Shown piece after piece: positions 1 through 11,694 of a DNA stretch of 64,000 bases. The stretch is from NCBI RefSeq assembly GCF_042453785.1, contig NC_091672.1, positions 6,900,501 through 6,964,500 of the forward strand. Direction: 5' to 3'. This stretch comes from Malus domestica (Eukaryota; Streptophyta; Magnoliopsida; Rosales; Rosaceae). The notes below the pieces were generated by a model that saw nothing but the letters and a program-made list of their open reading frames with translations, was not told the DNA's origin and made no database searches. The position numbers were made by a program, and so were the translations under genes. Position 1 is the first letter of the stretch; each line of letters opens with the position of its first letter.

Positions 1-139
1 TTAGCGAATTTTGTTGTGGTTTGTCGGTGCAGGGCTTTTTGTACACAAAAAACATAAGTAAACCCACAAAAAGCCCCTAACCATTCTACAAAAGTAACCA
101 AAAAGCCCTGCACCAACAAACCACAACAAGATCCGCTAA
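1..139. repeat. Foldback/MITE-like palindrome with 41 bp arms
   Basis: Positions 1-41 are the reverse complement of 99-139 with about three mismatches, separated by a 57 bp spacer. The arms begin TTAGCG and end in GGGCTTTTTG. The left edge coincides with the window edge, so the true element may extend further and its target duplication cannot be seen. It could be a small MITE or a hairpin locus. Confidence 0.7.
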
Positions 140-390
140 CTTGAACAATTCCCCAAAGGACAAGCATTGTCCATCAAATGTTTATGCAACAAAACAAAAG
201 AACAAGAAACTATACCAGCATATTACTGCGAAACGTCTTTAGAACCCTTTCTAGAAACAACAAAATGAACATCCAAATTCAAAACAACAAATACGGGCAG
301 CCGAAACGACCGCTCAGACCAACTTGTTATGTAAATTCAGTATTTCCAGACCAACAAAACGAACATCCAAATTCAGTATTCTCAGTAGCT

Positions 391-743
391 TCAATCTTGG
401 TTTTCCTCGTTATTGTTGTTCTCATTTTCTGGCTCCCCGTTGTCCTTATTTTTTGGTTCCAAGTGAGGAAGTCGTACAGCTTAGGACCCTTCTCCTTTTT
501 TTTCTTCCTTAGTGTTGCAGCATCCACAGATTCCCTCGCCTTCCCATCTTCAATAGCTAGGTAATTGGCTGGTTTAAAACCCGGTGCTGAGAAGGGAGCA
601 GGTAAGAGATCCTTGATTTTGGGATTCACAAACAAATACTTCTTCGGAGGTTCACGCTTCTTCGAATCGTCATCTCCTGGTTGGTTAGGGGACTGCGCAC
701 TGAGGTACAGCAATGCCCCTAAGCCTACAACAGCCCCAACCAT
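391..743 (-). pseudogene. Small unidentified ORF with one membrane segment, apparent frameshift
   Basis: I do not recognise this protein. Reading from the ATG at 743 the product starts with a short hydrophobic segment (residues 1-14, MVGAVVGLGALLYL), then a charged region with KKREPPKKYLF and a Lys-rich tail. About 80 codons in, at an A-run near 448-453, the reading frame turns Arg/Thr-rich, while the neighbouring frame reads on as an acidic Asn/Glu-rich tail to a stop at 391-393. That pattern suggests a one-base deletion in the A-run, or a sequence error. An upstream in-frame ATG exists at 827. It lies on the same strand as the SRF fragment at 1030-2053 but shares no recognisable sequence with it. 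Confidence 0.35.
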
Positions 744-1029
744 TAAAATATGTCGGAAATGGTTAGGGCATTGTTGGCTTAGGTCACCCTCAAGGTACAA
801 GATGATTTGTGAAGGGAACGTGCACAACAGTTGACATTATTTTAAAAATGTAAGGTGGAATGGAAACAATACACTAAACCAAAATACCACTCACAACTTA
901 GCATCGGAAGGGTTTTGGTTATCTCGGTGAAGTAATTCTTTGACAAATCCCTGTCCTCACCACTAAAAACATCAAAAGCAATGCAAAACTACTAAATAAC
1001 ATCAGAACCATTGAGTTGAAATAACATAC

Positions 1030-2053
1030 ACTTCTCTTAAATTCTCTAGCCAGACAAGTACATCACCAACAGGTCCAGATAACATAATGTGGCTGACATT
1101 CCTGAAAGAAAGAAAGAAAAACCCAAAAAAAAAAAAAAAAAAAAACAGATTCAGATTATGACTCAATAACCGAGAAGTAAACCAGTAAATTAAATAGGCA
1201 GTCATGTGAAATCAGTATGACATGCAACCATAAATTATATACTACGCCAAACACTATAACACGTCAAGTTGAGAACAAAAGAAACTTACAATCTGTTAAG
1301 ATTCCTTAAGGTCGCAATGGAACTCGGCAGATCTCCAGTAAATTTGTTATATGGCAAATCATAAGCAAGTCAGATGGGCATTGTTTCTTGCATTTCAGAC
1401 TTTTTCATATGATCATTAAGCAACCAGTTCATGCAGTGGTACTTTCCTTGACAGAAGATCAAAAGTTTTTATCGTTTTGTGTAATGAGACTCAACTTAAG
1501 ATTCAAATCAAACATTGAAAAAGTATCTACTTCAAATCTGAAAGGTGTAGAAGAAGCATACAGTTGTCTTAAATTCCGCAGACCAGTAAATGCATCCCCA
1601 GTAGGTCCGGATAACAAATTATGGCTTAGATTCCTAAAATAAAGGAGCATTTCAGTTTATGGCTAATCATGATCCAAAACCAGTAATAGACTCGATTAGG
1701 CAACAGTCAGGGAATATTGAATTCACAAATATTGAAGATAGAGAGACAAGGAGTAGGGGATGTTTTCCACCACATTGTTGCATGCCAGATTTCTGCATAG
1801 AATCCTTAAAATTATCGAAAAAGCAATGGTTCAGACTATGAAGTTTTCTGCAACAATGTTAAGGTGATCAAAGAAACATTTTGTACATAATATAGTGAAT
1901 GGAAGAGTTGCATTACATACAGGTATATCACAGGGGAAACAACACATGAAACTCCATCCCATGACTTTTCACAAGGATCCCCACCATCCGATTGCCACCC
2001 CTTTAGCACCAGTGGGTTGTTAAGGACCCGGTAAAAATCATGAAGTGCCGTGA
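1030..2053 (-). pseudogene. STRUBBELIG-receptor-family (SRF) LRR ectodomain fragment with duplicated LRR exon
   Basis: Minus-strand exon-like blocks resemble SRF receptor-like kinases, plant membrane proteins with an N-terminal LRR ectodomain. Block 2053-1921 encodes the LRR N-cap (FYRVLNNPLVLKGWQ, then GGDPCEKSWDGVSC). Block 1792-1727 encodes a LACNN...NIPYSL repeat. Blocks 1633-1562 and 1101-1030 are two versions of the same 72 nt LRR exon (LSGPTGDAFTGL and LSGPVGDVLVWL). Block 1361-1290 encodes FTGDLPSSIATL. Most blocks have GT donors and AG acceptors, but 1361 lacks a convincing acceptor. No signal peptide, transmembrane segment or kinase domain was found on either side, and some family positions are changed. 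This is most likely a truncated pseudogene with an internal exon duplication. The family call is firm; the exon borders are by eye. Confidence 0.7.
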
Positions 2054-2349
2054 CTGCAATGCACAGAGTACAATTAAAATGTAAAACATAATCATCTTGA
2101 AGCTAATTCAATTCTAATTTTAGAACAAATCTTTCTTGACCACCGAAGTCGAGCGGATGGAAAGAACCACAAGACTTACTATTGTTTTGGGTTTGTTAAT
2201 TTTCTGTTTGGTTCGCTAGAAAATTTAGCTTAAGTACCATAACTCTACTCATGATTTTGTTAGCACCCAAAAAGGAAACTGAACCGAAACCAGAAATTAT
2301 AGACAGAAAAAAAAAAAAAAACTAATTGAACCATTATTTCGAATTTTTT
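2054..2349. other. Non-coding gap upstream of the SRF fragment
   Basis: AT-rich sequence with an A-run near 2310-2324. A signal-peptide exon for the SRF fragment would be expected on the minus strand around here, but I do not see one. Confidence 0.4.
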
Positions 2350-2357
2350 GTGACCAT

Positions 2358-4503
2358 TAGGGTTGGGCACGATGCGATTCCACCCCTAAATTGAAACCGG
2401 AACCGAAACCAGAAAATATCAACAGTTCAGTTTGGTGTGGTTCCGCTTAAATTTATTACTAGAACCGTATGATTAGGTCTACACCGATTCTGATTTGGTT
2501 CTTACCGGTTTACGGTTCCGAATACTAAATTATTTGAACCCCAAATCATCATGCATTTAAATACATCTTTTAAAACTGATTATATAAAGTTGTATACCAC
2601 ATATATCATTTTTAATGCAAATGTCTTTGGTCAGTGGCACCAAGTCAACCAAAAGAGACAATTAAAAGAAATATGCATTGGTCAGTCAACAAACAAAAAA
2701 ATCATGAACTCAAGTAGCATTAGTCTCCTGATATTGGCAGCAGTAGCAATAGCAGCAAGAAAAAAGAAATATTCAAATAGCATTAAAGGAAATATGCATT
2801 GGTCTCTTGATATTGGCAGCAACAAGAAGCAAAAACAAAAATCCAAATGTCATTGGCAATGGCAGATTCTTTTTTAAACAGCAGCTTTTGTAAACAATCA
2901 AACAACATTTAATCAAATCAAATAACTTATTTCAGAGAGCAAACAAAATCAAACAACTTCTTATTTCAGAGAGCAAGCAAACAACATACATCAAACAACA
3001 AGCTTACAATTCAAATTAATAAGGAAGGTGCTATAAAACTAAAGTTACATACATACCATCAATAGTAAAAGGTGATGAGTTATGATTGAATAGTTTCTGA
3101 AGCCCCAATGCTAGATGTGCCACCATTCATTTTTTCTAGAACATGTAAAAAATCAAGAATTCATTAGAAAATAAGAAAGTAAGCACACATACATCAACAC
3201 CTTGTATTCTCTCATCCGCGTCAAACACCAACCCACCCCTCTCCCTTCCCTCCCCTTCTAAGTTTCAATCCAATTTTCAATACAAACAACAAATCCATTC
3301 ACACATATACTAAATTATAGAAATATAGATTCACACATAAGGTGTGGGCATTGTCCTTAACAACCCATGTGATTTTGATTGTCCTTAACGTTGTGTTACC
3401 AACGTTGGTTTATAAAATCCCAACCCTTGAAAACCCAACACACCCGCATGGTATTAAAACAAGCTTTTATCTTTAACACATGCCACATGGCATGCTCTTA
3501 ATGGATGCAAGTTAAAACTTTGTGGTCTTTCCCACACATTAGCTTTTTGATTTCTAAAATATCATAAGCCGCTTTACTTCTCCAAAATCCCCAACTTCAG
3601 TTTTCTCCGTTGCATCCTCCATAGCCACTCCATTAAATTTCTTTTAAGATTCCTAGTTTCCTATGCAGCTTTGTTGGTATTCTGAGCATGTCGGCCCCGC
3701 CTACGGGTTGAGGGTAAACCCTGCCCAATCCACCCAATGTCCAGCCCTACCCTTTAATTCTTGGCAAAAATAATGGATGCTCTTATTGATTACCAACATA
3801 TGGTAGTTTTAAGTGATACTATTACAATTTAGGCTGCACATCACTCAACACGAGCTAACCTCACAAGAATACAGTAGTACAACAAAAAAAAAAGTGTAAA
3901 TTTTAATTTAGCCCAAGAGAAAATGGAAAACTAGTAGAACTCAGTCATATTCCTAATCTCAAATATGAGAAAAGATAGAGAAAATACCAAGGAGGGAGGA
4001 CGGAGGACAAAGCGTTGTGAGCTGTCGCGGATGGGGGATGATGATGGTCATCATAGAGAGCTGATGTTGTGGTATGCCCGAGGAATCGCTGATGTTTTTA
4101 GATGAGAGACCATGAGTGAGGTGGTCGATTGAGTGAAAAAGAATGAAAGTTTAAAAGTGTGAAATGGGGGATGTGAGGAAGTAAGTGAGGTGAGGGTGAG
4201 ATGGGTGAGCCCTAATTGGGATGGGATCCACTGTTTTGCAACTTGGTAAAACTAATTTTTCAACCTATTATACCATGACATGTGTGTGTATATATGTATA
4301 TATATACATACTTTATTTATTTATTATTAATAAAACGGTTCGGTTCGATTCCGGCCAGTTCTTGTTTATTTGAAATCGGAATCGAAACCGGTTTGAACCG
4401 GTTCAGTTCGATTTTTTACTCAAAGTTGACTTTTTCGGTCGACATAGTTCTTTTTGGTTTTTTTTTTATACGGTTCGTTGCGGTTTTGCGATTTCCACCC
4501 CTA
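2358..4503. mobile_element. Non-autonomous hAT-like DNA transposon, 2.15 kb
   Basis: The left end begins TAGGGTTGGGCACGATG and the right end finishes CGATTTCCACCCCTA, giving imperfect short terminal inverted repeats. The ends are flanked by near-identical 8 bp sequences, GTGACCAT at 2350-2357 and GTGACCAC at 4504-4511, the target-site length of hAT elements. Subterminal DNA on both sides is rich in GGTTCGGTTC/GAACCGAAACC motifs, common in plant hAT derivatives. The interior has no transposase ORF. It contains AT-rich sequence, poly-A runs and a repeated ATATGCATTGGTC motif (2671-2803). Superfamily is assigned from the ends and target duplication only. Confidence 0.7.
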
Positions 4504-4511
4504 GTGACCAC

Positions 4512-5815
4512 ATCACTCTGACAGCACAAAGACCTACTTTTTCTACAGTATCTAAAACGTCAAGTCGTTTTCCAGAAACGACGGTTCTATTTATTTTCCC
4601 GCCAAATTTCCTACAGTATCTAAATTTCCTGACCTTTCCGTTTGGTATAATCCTTGGAAAACTAACATTAAAAGTCTATTTACCTGAAATTAAAAAAAAT
4701 TAACCATTTTAGTCTGATCGGCCCGAATAACAGAGAGTTCACAAGTTCAGATTCTATCCTTTCTCAAATTTTCCTCCACTTTCTCGGTAACCAAACAGGA
4801 GATCATGTACCCCAAAACAACGAACTTCATCAAATGCAGCAATCAATCGTAAAGCAAATAGTCAGAGAAACGTGAAAGAAGTAAAAGTAAATTTTCTTTC
4901 GTTTTCCCGCATTTTCTCGGCAACCAAACGGAGTGGAAAGTGTGAAGAAAAAACAGTAAAATTGACCGAAACGTAATCAAGATTACATTTTTGAGAGAAG
5001 AAAACGACGTCGGAGCTCGGGTTAGATGAACTTTGGAGGAAGCAACGGGCACGGAGAGAGAGAGTGCTGTGGAGGTTGCGGACAATAAGATAGAGAGAGG
5101 AGAGAGGGAGAGAAGAATATGTCGTAACAAGTCAAAAAGCTGGAGTCCACGTAGGAACAATGCCGTTTCGTCTCGTTTCTTTGCGGGGCCACTTCTCGGC
5201 GTTTGTTCGACTTCTTCTCGATTTCATAACCTAGAGTCTCCTGAAGAGTTTTTCATCTTTCTCCGTGTGTTTGATTTATTTTTTGTGTTGGTTGTTTTCG
5301 ATTTACTGATGGATTTTGTATTTAAATTTTCTTTTTATAATTTTGGGGGTTTTGTTTGTGTGCTCGGATGCTATGTGTGGCTGTCTGATTTCATTATTTT
5401 TTTGCTTTCAGGAAACGCTGGTGTTCTAATTTTGGGGTTTTTGCTGAAGTATATAGTTTGTTGAAACATTTAGTTTTTAATATATTAACAGTTTTGCAGG
5501 GTCAATTTTGTGTTAGTTTTGTTACCAACTTGTTTTATTTCTTTTATTTTTTAGGTTTCGATCTCCTTCTATTTGAGTGGTATACTGGTATACAATTTAT
5601 TGTTCTAAATTCACAATCTTACACTCACAGATTTCGCCGCTCAACCTATACTTGGTAATCAGTTCGAAGTTGGACTATTTTAACCCTTTCAGTTTTTAGA
5701 CTCTATAGTGTTATATCCAATGTTTTATTTTGATTCTACATTCATTTTGATTTTACTTTTGACTTTCATTCCACGTTCATTTTGATTGAGTTGTTTTAAG
5801 GACTTTGCGGAAGGA
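4512..5815. other. Gene-free stretch with GA-rich, 5'-leader-like segment
   Basis: No convincing coding region. A purine-rich tract with GAGAGAG runs lies at 5053-5116, followed by mixed sequence and T-rich DNA from 5260, as seen in plant leaders and first introns. Plus-strand frames through 5033-5464 are open, but only from a non-ATG start, and are low in complexity. It could be the promoter or leader of the candidate gene whose exons appear from 5825 onward; this is inference. Confidence 0.3.
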
Positions 5816-5824
5816 CTCCCTTTG

Positions 5825-8800
5825 GAATTGCCGAATACTGTTGTTTGTCAGGTGGATGCCTTGGAAGCAGAGTTAATTGCTACTAAAAAGGTGTAGAAGC
5901 TTAGCTAGACCGTAACTATCATGAAGAAGTAAATAACTATAAAAGTAGTTTCATTATGGTCTATAGTCATCTGCCACACCTTTGCATGACTCTTATGATC
6001 GTATCTACCTTTGAAATTGAATTTGGGATTTGATTATTTCAATTAGTTTCTCTGGTTTATATTTCAAGGTCAGCCGGTTTTGTATTTAGCATCAATTAAT
6101 TGTTTTTTTCTTGGTGAGTACCTAAATGTTTACACTTTCAATTTAACAGAAAAGGATAAATTGAGACAAACTTGGAACCTAATAAATCAATATTAGCAAA
6201 CCAATAAACTTATTTCGTGACTATCACAATATAGTTTCAATATTCTACTTTTTGCTTACAATTATGTTCTCTCTAGGACGTTAAGGTACATTTTTGGTTT
6301 TTAAGTTTCACCGCCAAATACCAATTGTTTGATTGTGTTTTCTAACCTCTCTATTCTCAATAATGTTAATGTTTTGTGATACCAGCCAGCTTGTGGTAAG
6401 CCTTTCTTTTTTTTATTGCTTTCATTTGTTTATATGTGAATCAATAACTTTGTTTACAAATAATGAATGTTGCAATTGATGATAAATTGATTCCTTGTTT
6501 AAAAACTTGAACTCTAGATATGTGCAAAATATCCATAACTTGAACTCAACCTATGGACCTCAAATCTCGGTGCGTCTTCCATCATTTCTCCAATCTCACT
6601 ATATTTGGAACTATTACACTTGCAATCATATTAATTCTTTAGAAACAATATTTATATTTCTCTGTAACCTGTTAATTTTGAAATATATTATCGTTTCCTT
6701 GTTGGTACATGAAAATGAAAATATAAAAATACAACCGGTTTAAGAAGCTAATCTCTTTTTACGTTCTTGGTTGTCTACAATAATTTTTAGTTATGTGAAC
6801 CAGAAATCATGTATGATTTAACTTGCAAAGTTTCTCTTATCACCCCTCTGGATAGTTTCGTGAACGAAAATAAGCATGTCTCTGTTTGTCTTTGAGTTTT
6901 ACTTTGATTGAAAGTCGGAACAATATCAACACAAGCAAAAAAATCCCTTTCTCTACAAAAAAAGCAGTTGTCACTGGTAATCCAAGCAAGATGAAAAAAA
7001 ATATGATTAAAGTAAATAATAAACCTTATATAATTTCTTTCTAATCTTCGAATAATTATTGTTGTGTAATCATGATAGCACGACTGGTGCGGCTTGAATG
7101 AATCTGTACCAGGGCATTATGGTGGCTCTGCAGCTCACAAAATTGTATGTTCTTATTTTATTCTTAGGTTAGAGCATGCATATATTATCAGTTGCTAGAT
7201 GTCATGATCAATCCCTATATTCTAATGTGAAGTAAAAAAGGAAGGAACACTCTATAACTCTAATCAGATGTCTACTGAAAAGAAAAACAAATCACATTAC
7301 AGACCAATATGTGTTAAAATTGTGGTGAAATAAAAAGATGAATACAAGTTACAACGGTTCTGATAGAGATGACCCATGACAACAAAATGGTCAGGCGGAG
7401 TCATTTAATGGTTGTCAAGGTTAGTGAATAAGAGTATATCCTGTATCTGGCAAAAACACTAAGATCCGATACACTATCAATCTCATATGACAGGAGAAAT
7501 AAAAGCTTTAGAAGGCTCTCCTTTTTTTTTTTAGTAAAACTAATGAAAAGGTCTCGAAAACTTTGAGTTTTAATGATAAGGACAAAATAAAGAGTAAAGT
7601 GAATAACACCAGGATTGACTTTTTAGTGTAAAAATGTGATTTTTCGTTAAAGTGAACAGTACCGAGATATTTTCGTTAAAATCCCCTTTTTTTTCTTCAA
7701 TTTGTTTTTCAATTCAATTGTCAATGCTATTTGCTTTTTACTAACGTATGTTTTTTGTTTTTAATAGTATACGAACATAAAAAAGCCTCCAAACCTCCAA
7801 AGAAACCAGCAAGATTCTTTAAAAAAAATCACAAGAGAGAAACTCTGCAGGTTTTGAAAATCGCTGTGAGCAGAGTCACTGAGCTGCTCAGGTTCCTTTC
7901 CTCCTTCAACAAAAAATCCAGGTATTTTTTTTCCACATTTTACGCTTCTCAGATTCAATCTTTGAGATTTCCAAATTTTCGAGCTTTCAATTTTGTGTGG
8001 GGTTGAGAATTTGGATTAATTCTATGATGTTTTAAATTATTCTTGATTGATTGGGTTTAGGGGGAGGGAGGGGAAGGAGCAGAGGGAAGCGGAAGAGAAG
8101 AGGCTGAAGATGGAGGAAGGAGAGTGGAGAGAAGAGAGAGAAACAGGCTGGGTCTTGCCTGGGGTTTTGTATGGAGTTTTGTTGGGGTTTTGTTTGAATT
8201 TGGCGAATTACCATTGATAGATAGCATAACTCCTACGCACATTTTTATTCATATTCCTTTTCTCTCATCTCTTATTAGTTTTTTTTTTTCCTTTTTTGTA
8301 CTCTCCTGGACTGTAACAAAGTGGTAAATTGCTAACGGATCCCCTCATGATCCTTTGTTGGATTTGGATTCTGGAAGGAAAAGTCTTTTGACACAGAACA
8401 TTTGGTTTATGTTCATGAAAGCAACCATAACCAATTTGGCGATTATTGCTCCCTGCTTGTGTTCTTTGTGATTTTATTATTTAATAATATCATGCATCCA
8501 TGATAAATTTTTTCTAGCCTCCCCCAACCCAATGCCAAACAAAGTTTTGTATATTTTTACAATGATGTAATCTGGAAGGTATCCTAAAATTCAACAATAT
8601 TGCTTTTATTAATCGTTTGGTTGCTCTTAAATTGCAGCATTTGTGTTGAGTATTTTGGGGTTTTTTTCCCCCTTATTTGTTGTTGGAAACACTGTTCTAC
8701 TCATGCTAATTTTGATGACAAGAAATTATGTTAAACTGCAGGACTAACTATATATAAAACAAGACATAGTATACCATAATACATATGTGTACATGTAATT

Positions 8801-10967
8801 GAAGAGGACTGTATACATTATAATGAGTCTTTAGTGATTGCACAAATTCATGGTTTTTTCACCCTTTTCAGAAGCAGTTGATTCAGTTGGATACGATTCT
8901 GTTGAAGCTGAAAATCTTTGGATGACAGTTTTAGTTTTAAGATCATTGACCTCCATTTCTTATGCACGGTCAATAAGTATACAATGCGTGAAGGCAACCT
9001 AGCTGTTATTGCTCCTCCTTGCGACCTTATATTATCTGCACTCAAAATATGTTGTGCAGCATATTTTCTGTTTCATTTTGTCAACATATGCACTGTTGCA
9101 CTGTTTAAAATATCTGCACTCAACATATGCAGTATTTATATGCAGTGGAGTGGATTAGAATTACCTCGTTTTGAAAAACAATTTCAAAATTTAAAGTGTG
9201 GTTTTGCATTTTATTAGTTAGGTGGCAGCCAGGTTGGAGAGGTAGTGGGAGAAGAAATGTATTGCCACTGAAGAAAATTGTCTAGCTTTCTATAAATCAC
9301 ATATATGACAGATCAGAAGGTAATGATTTTTACACTCAAATTGTCTGTTATAGTGTATCTCTTGATTCTCCTCCAATCTATTCAATCCAAAACCAAATTC
9401 AATTAAGATATTGTATGAAAGTATGGTTTATTTTATTCTCTTCTAAATTGGAAGAATTTTTTTGTTTTTGGGTGAGTTCAAATCAAAGAAAGTTTTTTGT
9501 CTATCTTATTTTCTTTTTATTAATTTTTCTTTTCTATGAATAATATTAGTAAGACCGCTTTGGTAAGCAAATTTCGATTATATAGGCATGGTTGCTTACA
9601 AGACAAAAGATATGTTCTTTGCTTTATGATTTCTAGGCTTTTAGATTAGAAATGTTAGCTTCTAGCACCATGACATATGGTCAAGTACAAGATTGGGGTA
9701 ATGACACTTTATAAAATCTGGGTTTGTAATAAGTAACTTTTTCTTCGTTCTATATCATAGCACTATGGATTCAAATTGCATTGGGTGTTGTTTATGGTGT
9801 TGTACTCTCCATGGATATTTTGGAGGCGTTGCGTGATTTATTGCATCTAGGTTGCCCTTGCTCATGGAGATCTTTGTGATGGTAAGCTATTAATCTCTGA
9901 GATCTGTTTCTTTTTGTTTATTTCACATGTGTGGCTATTTATTGAAATTTGATATGCCAAGGACTGGAGTTGGTCACGGTTTTTAGGTTAAAATTGAATC
10001 ATCCATGATTTTGAAAATATTGAATTCTGATCAAACCTATAAGGATGGATGCATAGGTTATACATGCAGATTGTCACATTATTGTAGTTCTCAATTGATT
10101 TATGGAAGGTAGTCTTAACTCTTCGTCTATGTACCAATTTTCTTATGTTAGTGCTCAAGCAGAAATTATAGAGGTCCTTATTCATTGGAGATTTGAAGAG
10201 TAAAACTTAGCAGTGCGGTACCACTGGAAGTGGTAATTACTAATCAGGTTTCTACTCTTTTTTCCACATACTTTGGTTCAAAATCAATATCATTTGAATG
10301 ATGAAACATTAAGGGGGGTGTATTCAATTAGGATTTTGAGGGATTTTAATTCTTTTAATGAATCTAGGGGTATTCAATCAGGAATTTAAGTGATTCTCTG
10401 AAATTCAATGTGTATTCAATCAGGATTTTAAGATAGTTTATGAAAATCCTTAGAAATCCGGGTGTATTCAATTAGAATTTTAAAGAAGTTTATAACATTC
10501 CAGGTGTATTCAATTAGAATTTGATTTTAAAGAATTTGAGAAAGTTGAGGAATTAGAGGGAATTGGAGAGATTTCGTAGTGTATTTTGAGCATTCACAAA
10601 TCTCACCTCCCCCCAAGAGATTTCGAGGGAATTGAATCAAAATTTTACATGGAATCTCTACAAATCAATTAAACTCCATAAAAATCCATGGATTTATAAA
10701 TCCATTAAAATCTCTCAAATTCTCAATTGAATACACCCTCCTAAGTTAGCATCTCAAGTGAACGGTATTTACCACTTCCCTTTTAAATGAATTTTAAGAT
10801 CAGTTGCAATCTATGTTTGTTTAACAATGTTATATCATTCATTATATAGTTTCACAAAGATCATGCATAATCCTTGATGAACTTAGTTTGGTTTTCCTTT
10901 GTTTAGGGATAGAGTGAGTGAATCACAGTTCGACCAAGTCTTGAATGATGAATTGAGGCAGATCATT
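5825..10967 (+). pseudogene. Scattered candidate exons of an unidentified plus-strand gene
   Basis: Several short segments look like plant exons, but I cannot name the protein. About 5811-5898 encodes FAEGLPLELPNTVV followed by an Asp/Glu/Leu-rich helix and an in-frame TAG. About 7083-7144 encodes DWCGLNESVPGHYGG and ends before a GTATGT donor. About 8871-8920, after a pyrimidine tract and AG, encodes either a Leu/Gln/Lys helix or EAVDSVGYDSVEAENLW. About 10908-10967 encodes RVSESQFDQVLNDELRQ between an AG acceptor and a GT donor. They are 1-2 kb apart and phases were not reconciled. They may be one gene with small exons, an eroded copy, or partly chance. The rest of the interval is AT-rich and shows no other gene. 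Confidence 0.3.
10313..10741. mobile_element. PIF/Harbinger-type MITE, 429 bp
   Basis: The left end GGGGGGTGTATTCAATT and the right end (reverse complement GGAGGGTGTATTCAATT) match at 16 of 17 positions, and the inverted homology continues inward. The element is bracketed by TAA at 10310-10312 and 10742-10744, the 3 bp target site typical of PIF/Harbinger. The motif GTATTCAAT(T/C)AG recurs several times inside (10370, 10411, 10464, 10505), suggesting internal duplication of the terminal module. No ORF. Confidence 0.8.
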
Positions 10968-11533
10968 GAGGTCTCTCTGTCAAGTTAAATTTTCATTCTA
11001 CTTTTTATTTGTAATGCTCATTTCTTCACTCATGAATTTGCATAAGATTAAATAAATTTTCAATCCCACAACAACGCGCGGGCACTGTTGCTAGTGCTAA
11101 CTATAAAACCATCTCCAGTTTACTCTCTATAGGCTCTCCGCCACTTTATATTTTTTGCACAATATTTTATCATGTTGACACGAGAATGGTGCCAAAAACA
11201 TAAGGTAGCAGAGAGTTCATGGAGAGTCTCATTTTTTAGAGAATCTCCTTAGCATTTTCCTCCCTAATTGGAGGTCGCCTATTTGATCTAGTAAGGGGAG
11301 GTAAAGGTCACAAAGAAACGTTCTTGGAATCTCATTTTGTTGCTTTAGCATTCGCATCCCACTCGCAAGAGAAATGAAGAATTCATAATTGCACTGCTAT
11401 TGTTTGTAACAAGTGTGTGAGTGACCCCTGCAAGTGTACTGAGAAGTGATGCATTCATTCTCTCATTTGGAGTTGGAGAGCATTCGAAGCATCAGATATT
11501 TAATCTAATATCTTATTTTCCTTATTTTTATTT
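10745..11533. other. Non-coding stretch
   Basis: Apart from the candidate exon at about 10908-10967, I see only AT-rich DNA and a segment near 11085-11250 that resembles dispersed plant repeat sequence. No gene supported. Confidence 0.35.
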
Positions 11534-11694
11534 TTGGGAAAATTACATAAAACTACCTCAATTATTGGGTCATTAACAGTTTCATACCTTGTCTTTAAAA
11601 AGTTTCAATGTTATACCTTATCTTTGAATTTGTTGCAATGTCATACCTTCCGTCAGTTGTCTGTCAATTCTTCTATTAAATGCTGACGTGGCTT
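11534..11694. repeat. Dispersed repeat, copy 1 (also at 57,588)
   Basis: This block shares a series of phrases with 57588-57755: ACTACCTCAATTA, TTGCAATGTCA and the ending TTAAATRCTGAYGTG. The two copies are about 46 kb apart in the same orientation and are clearly diverged. No ORF or inverted ends found; class unknown. Confidence 0.65.

Noticed and set aside
5033..5464. 143-codon plus-strand ORF
   Set aside because: No ATG start, low complexity, and the C-terminal half is T-rich intron-like DNA giving Phe/Leu/Val runs.
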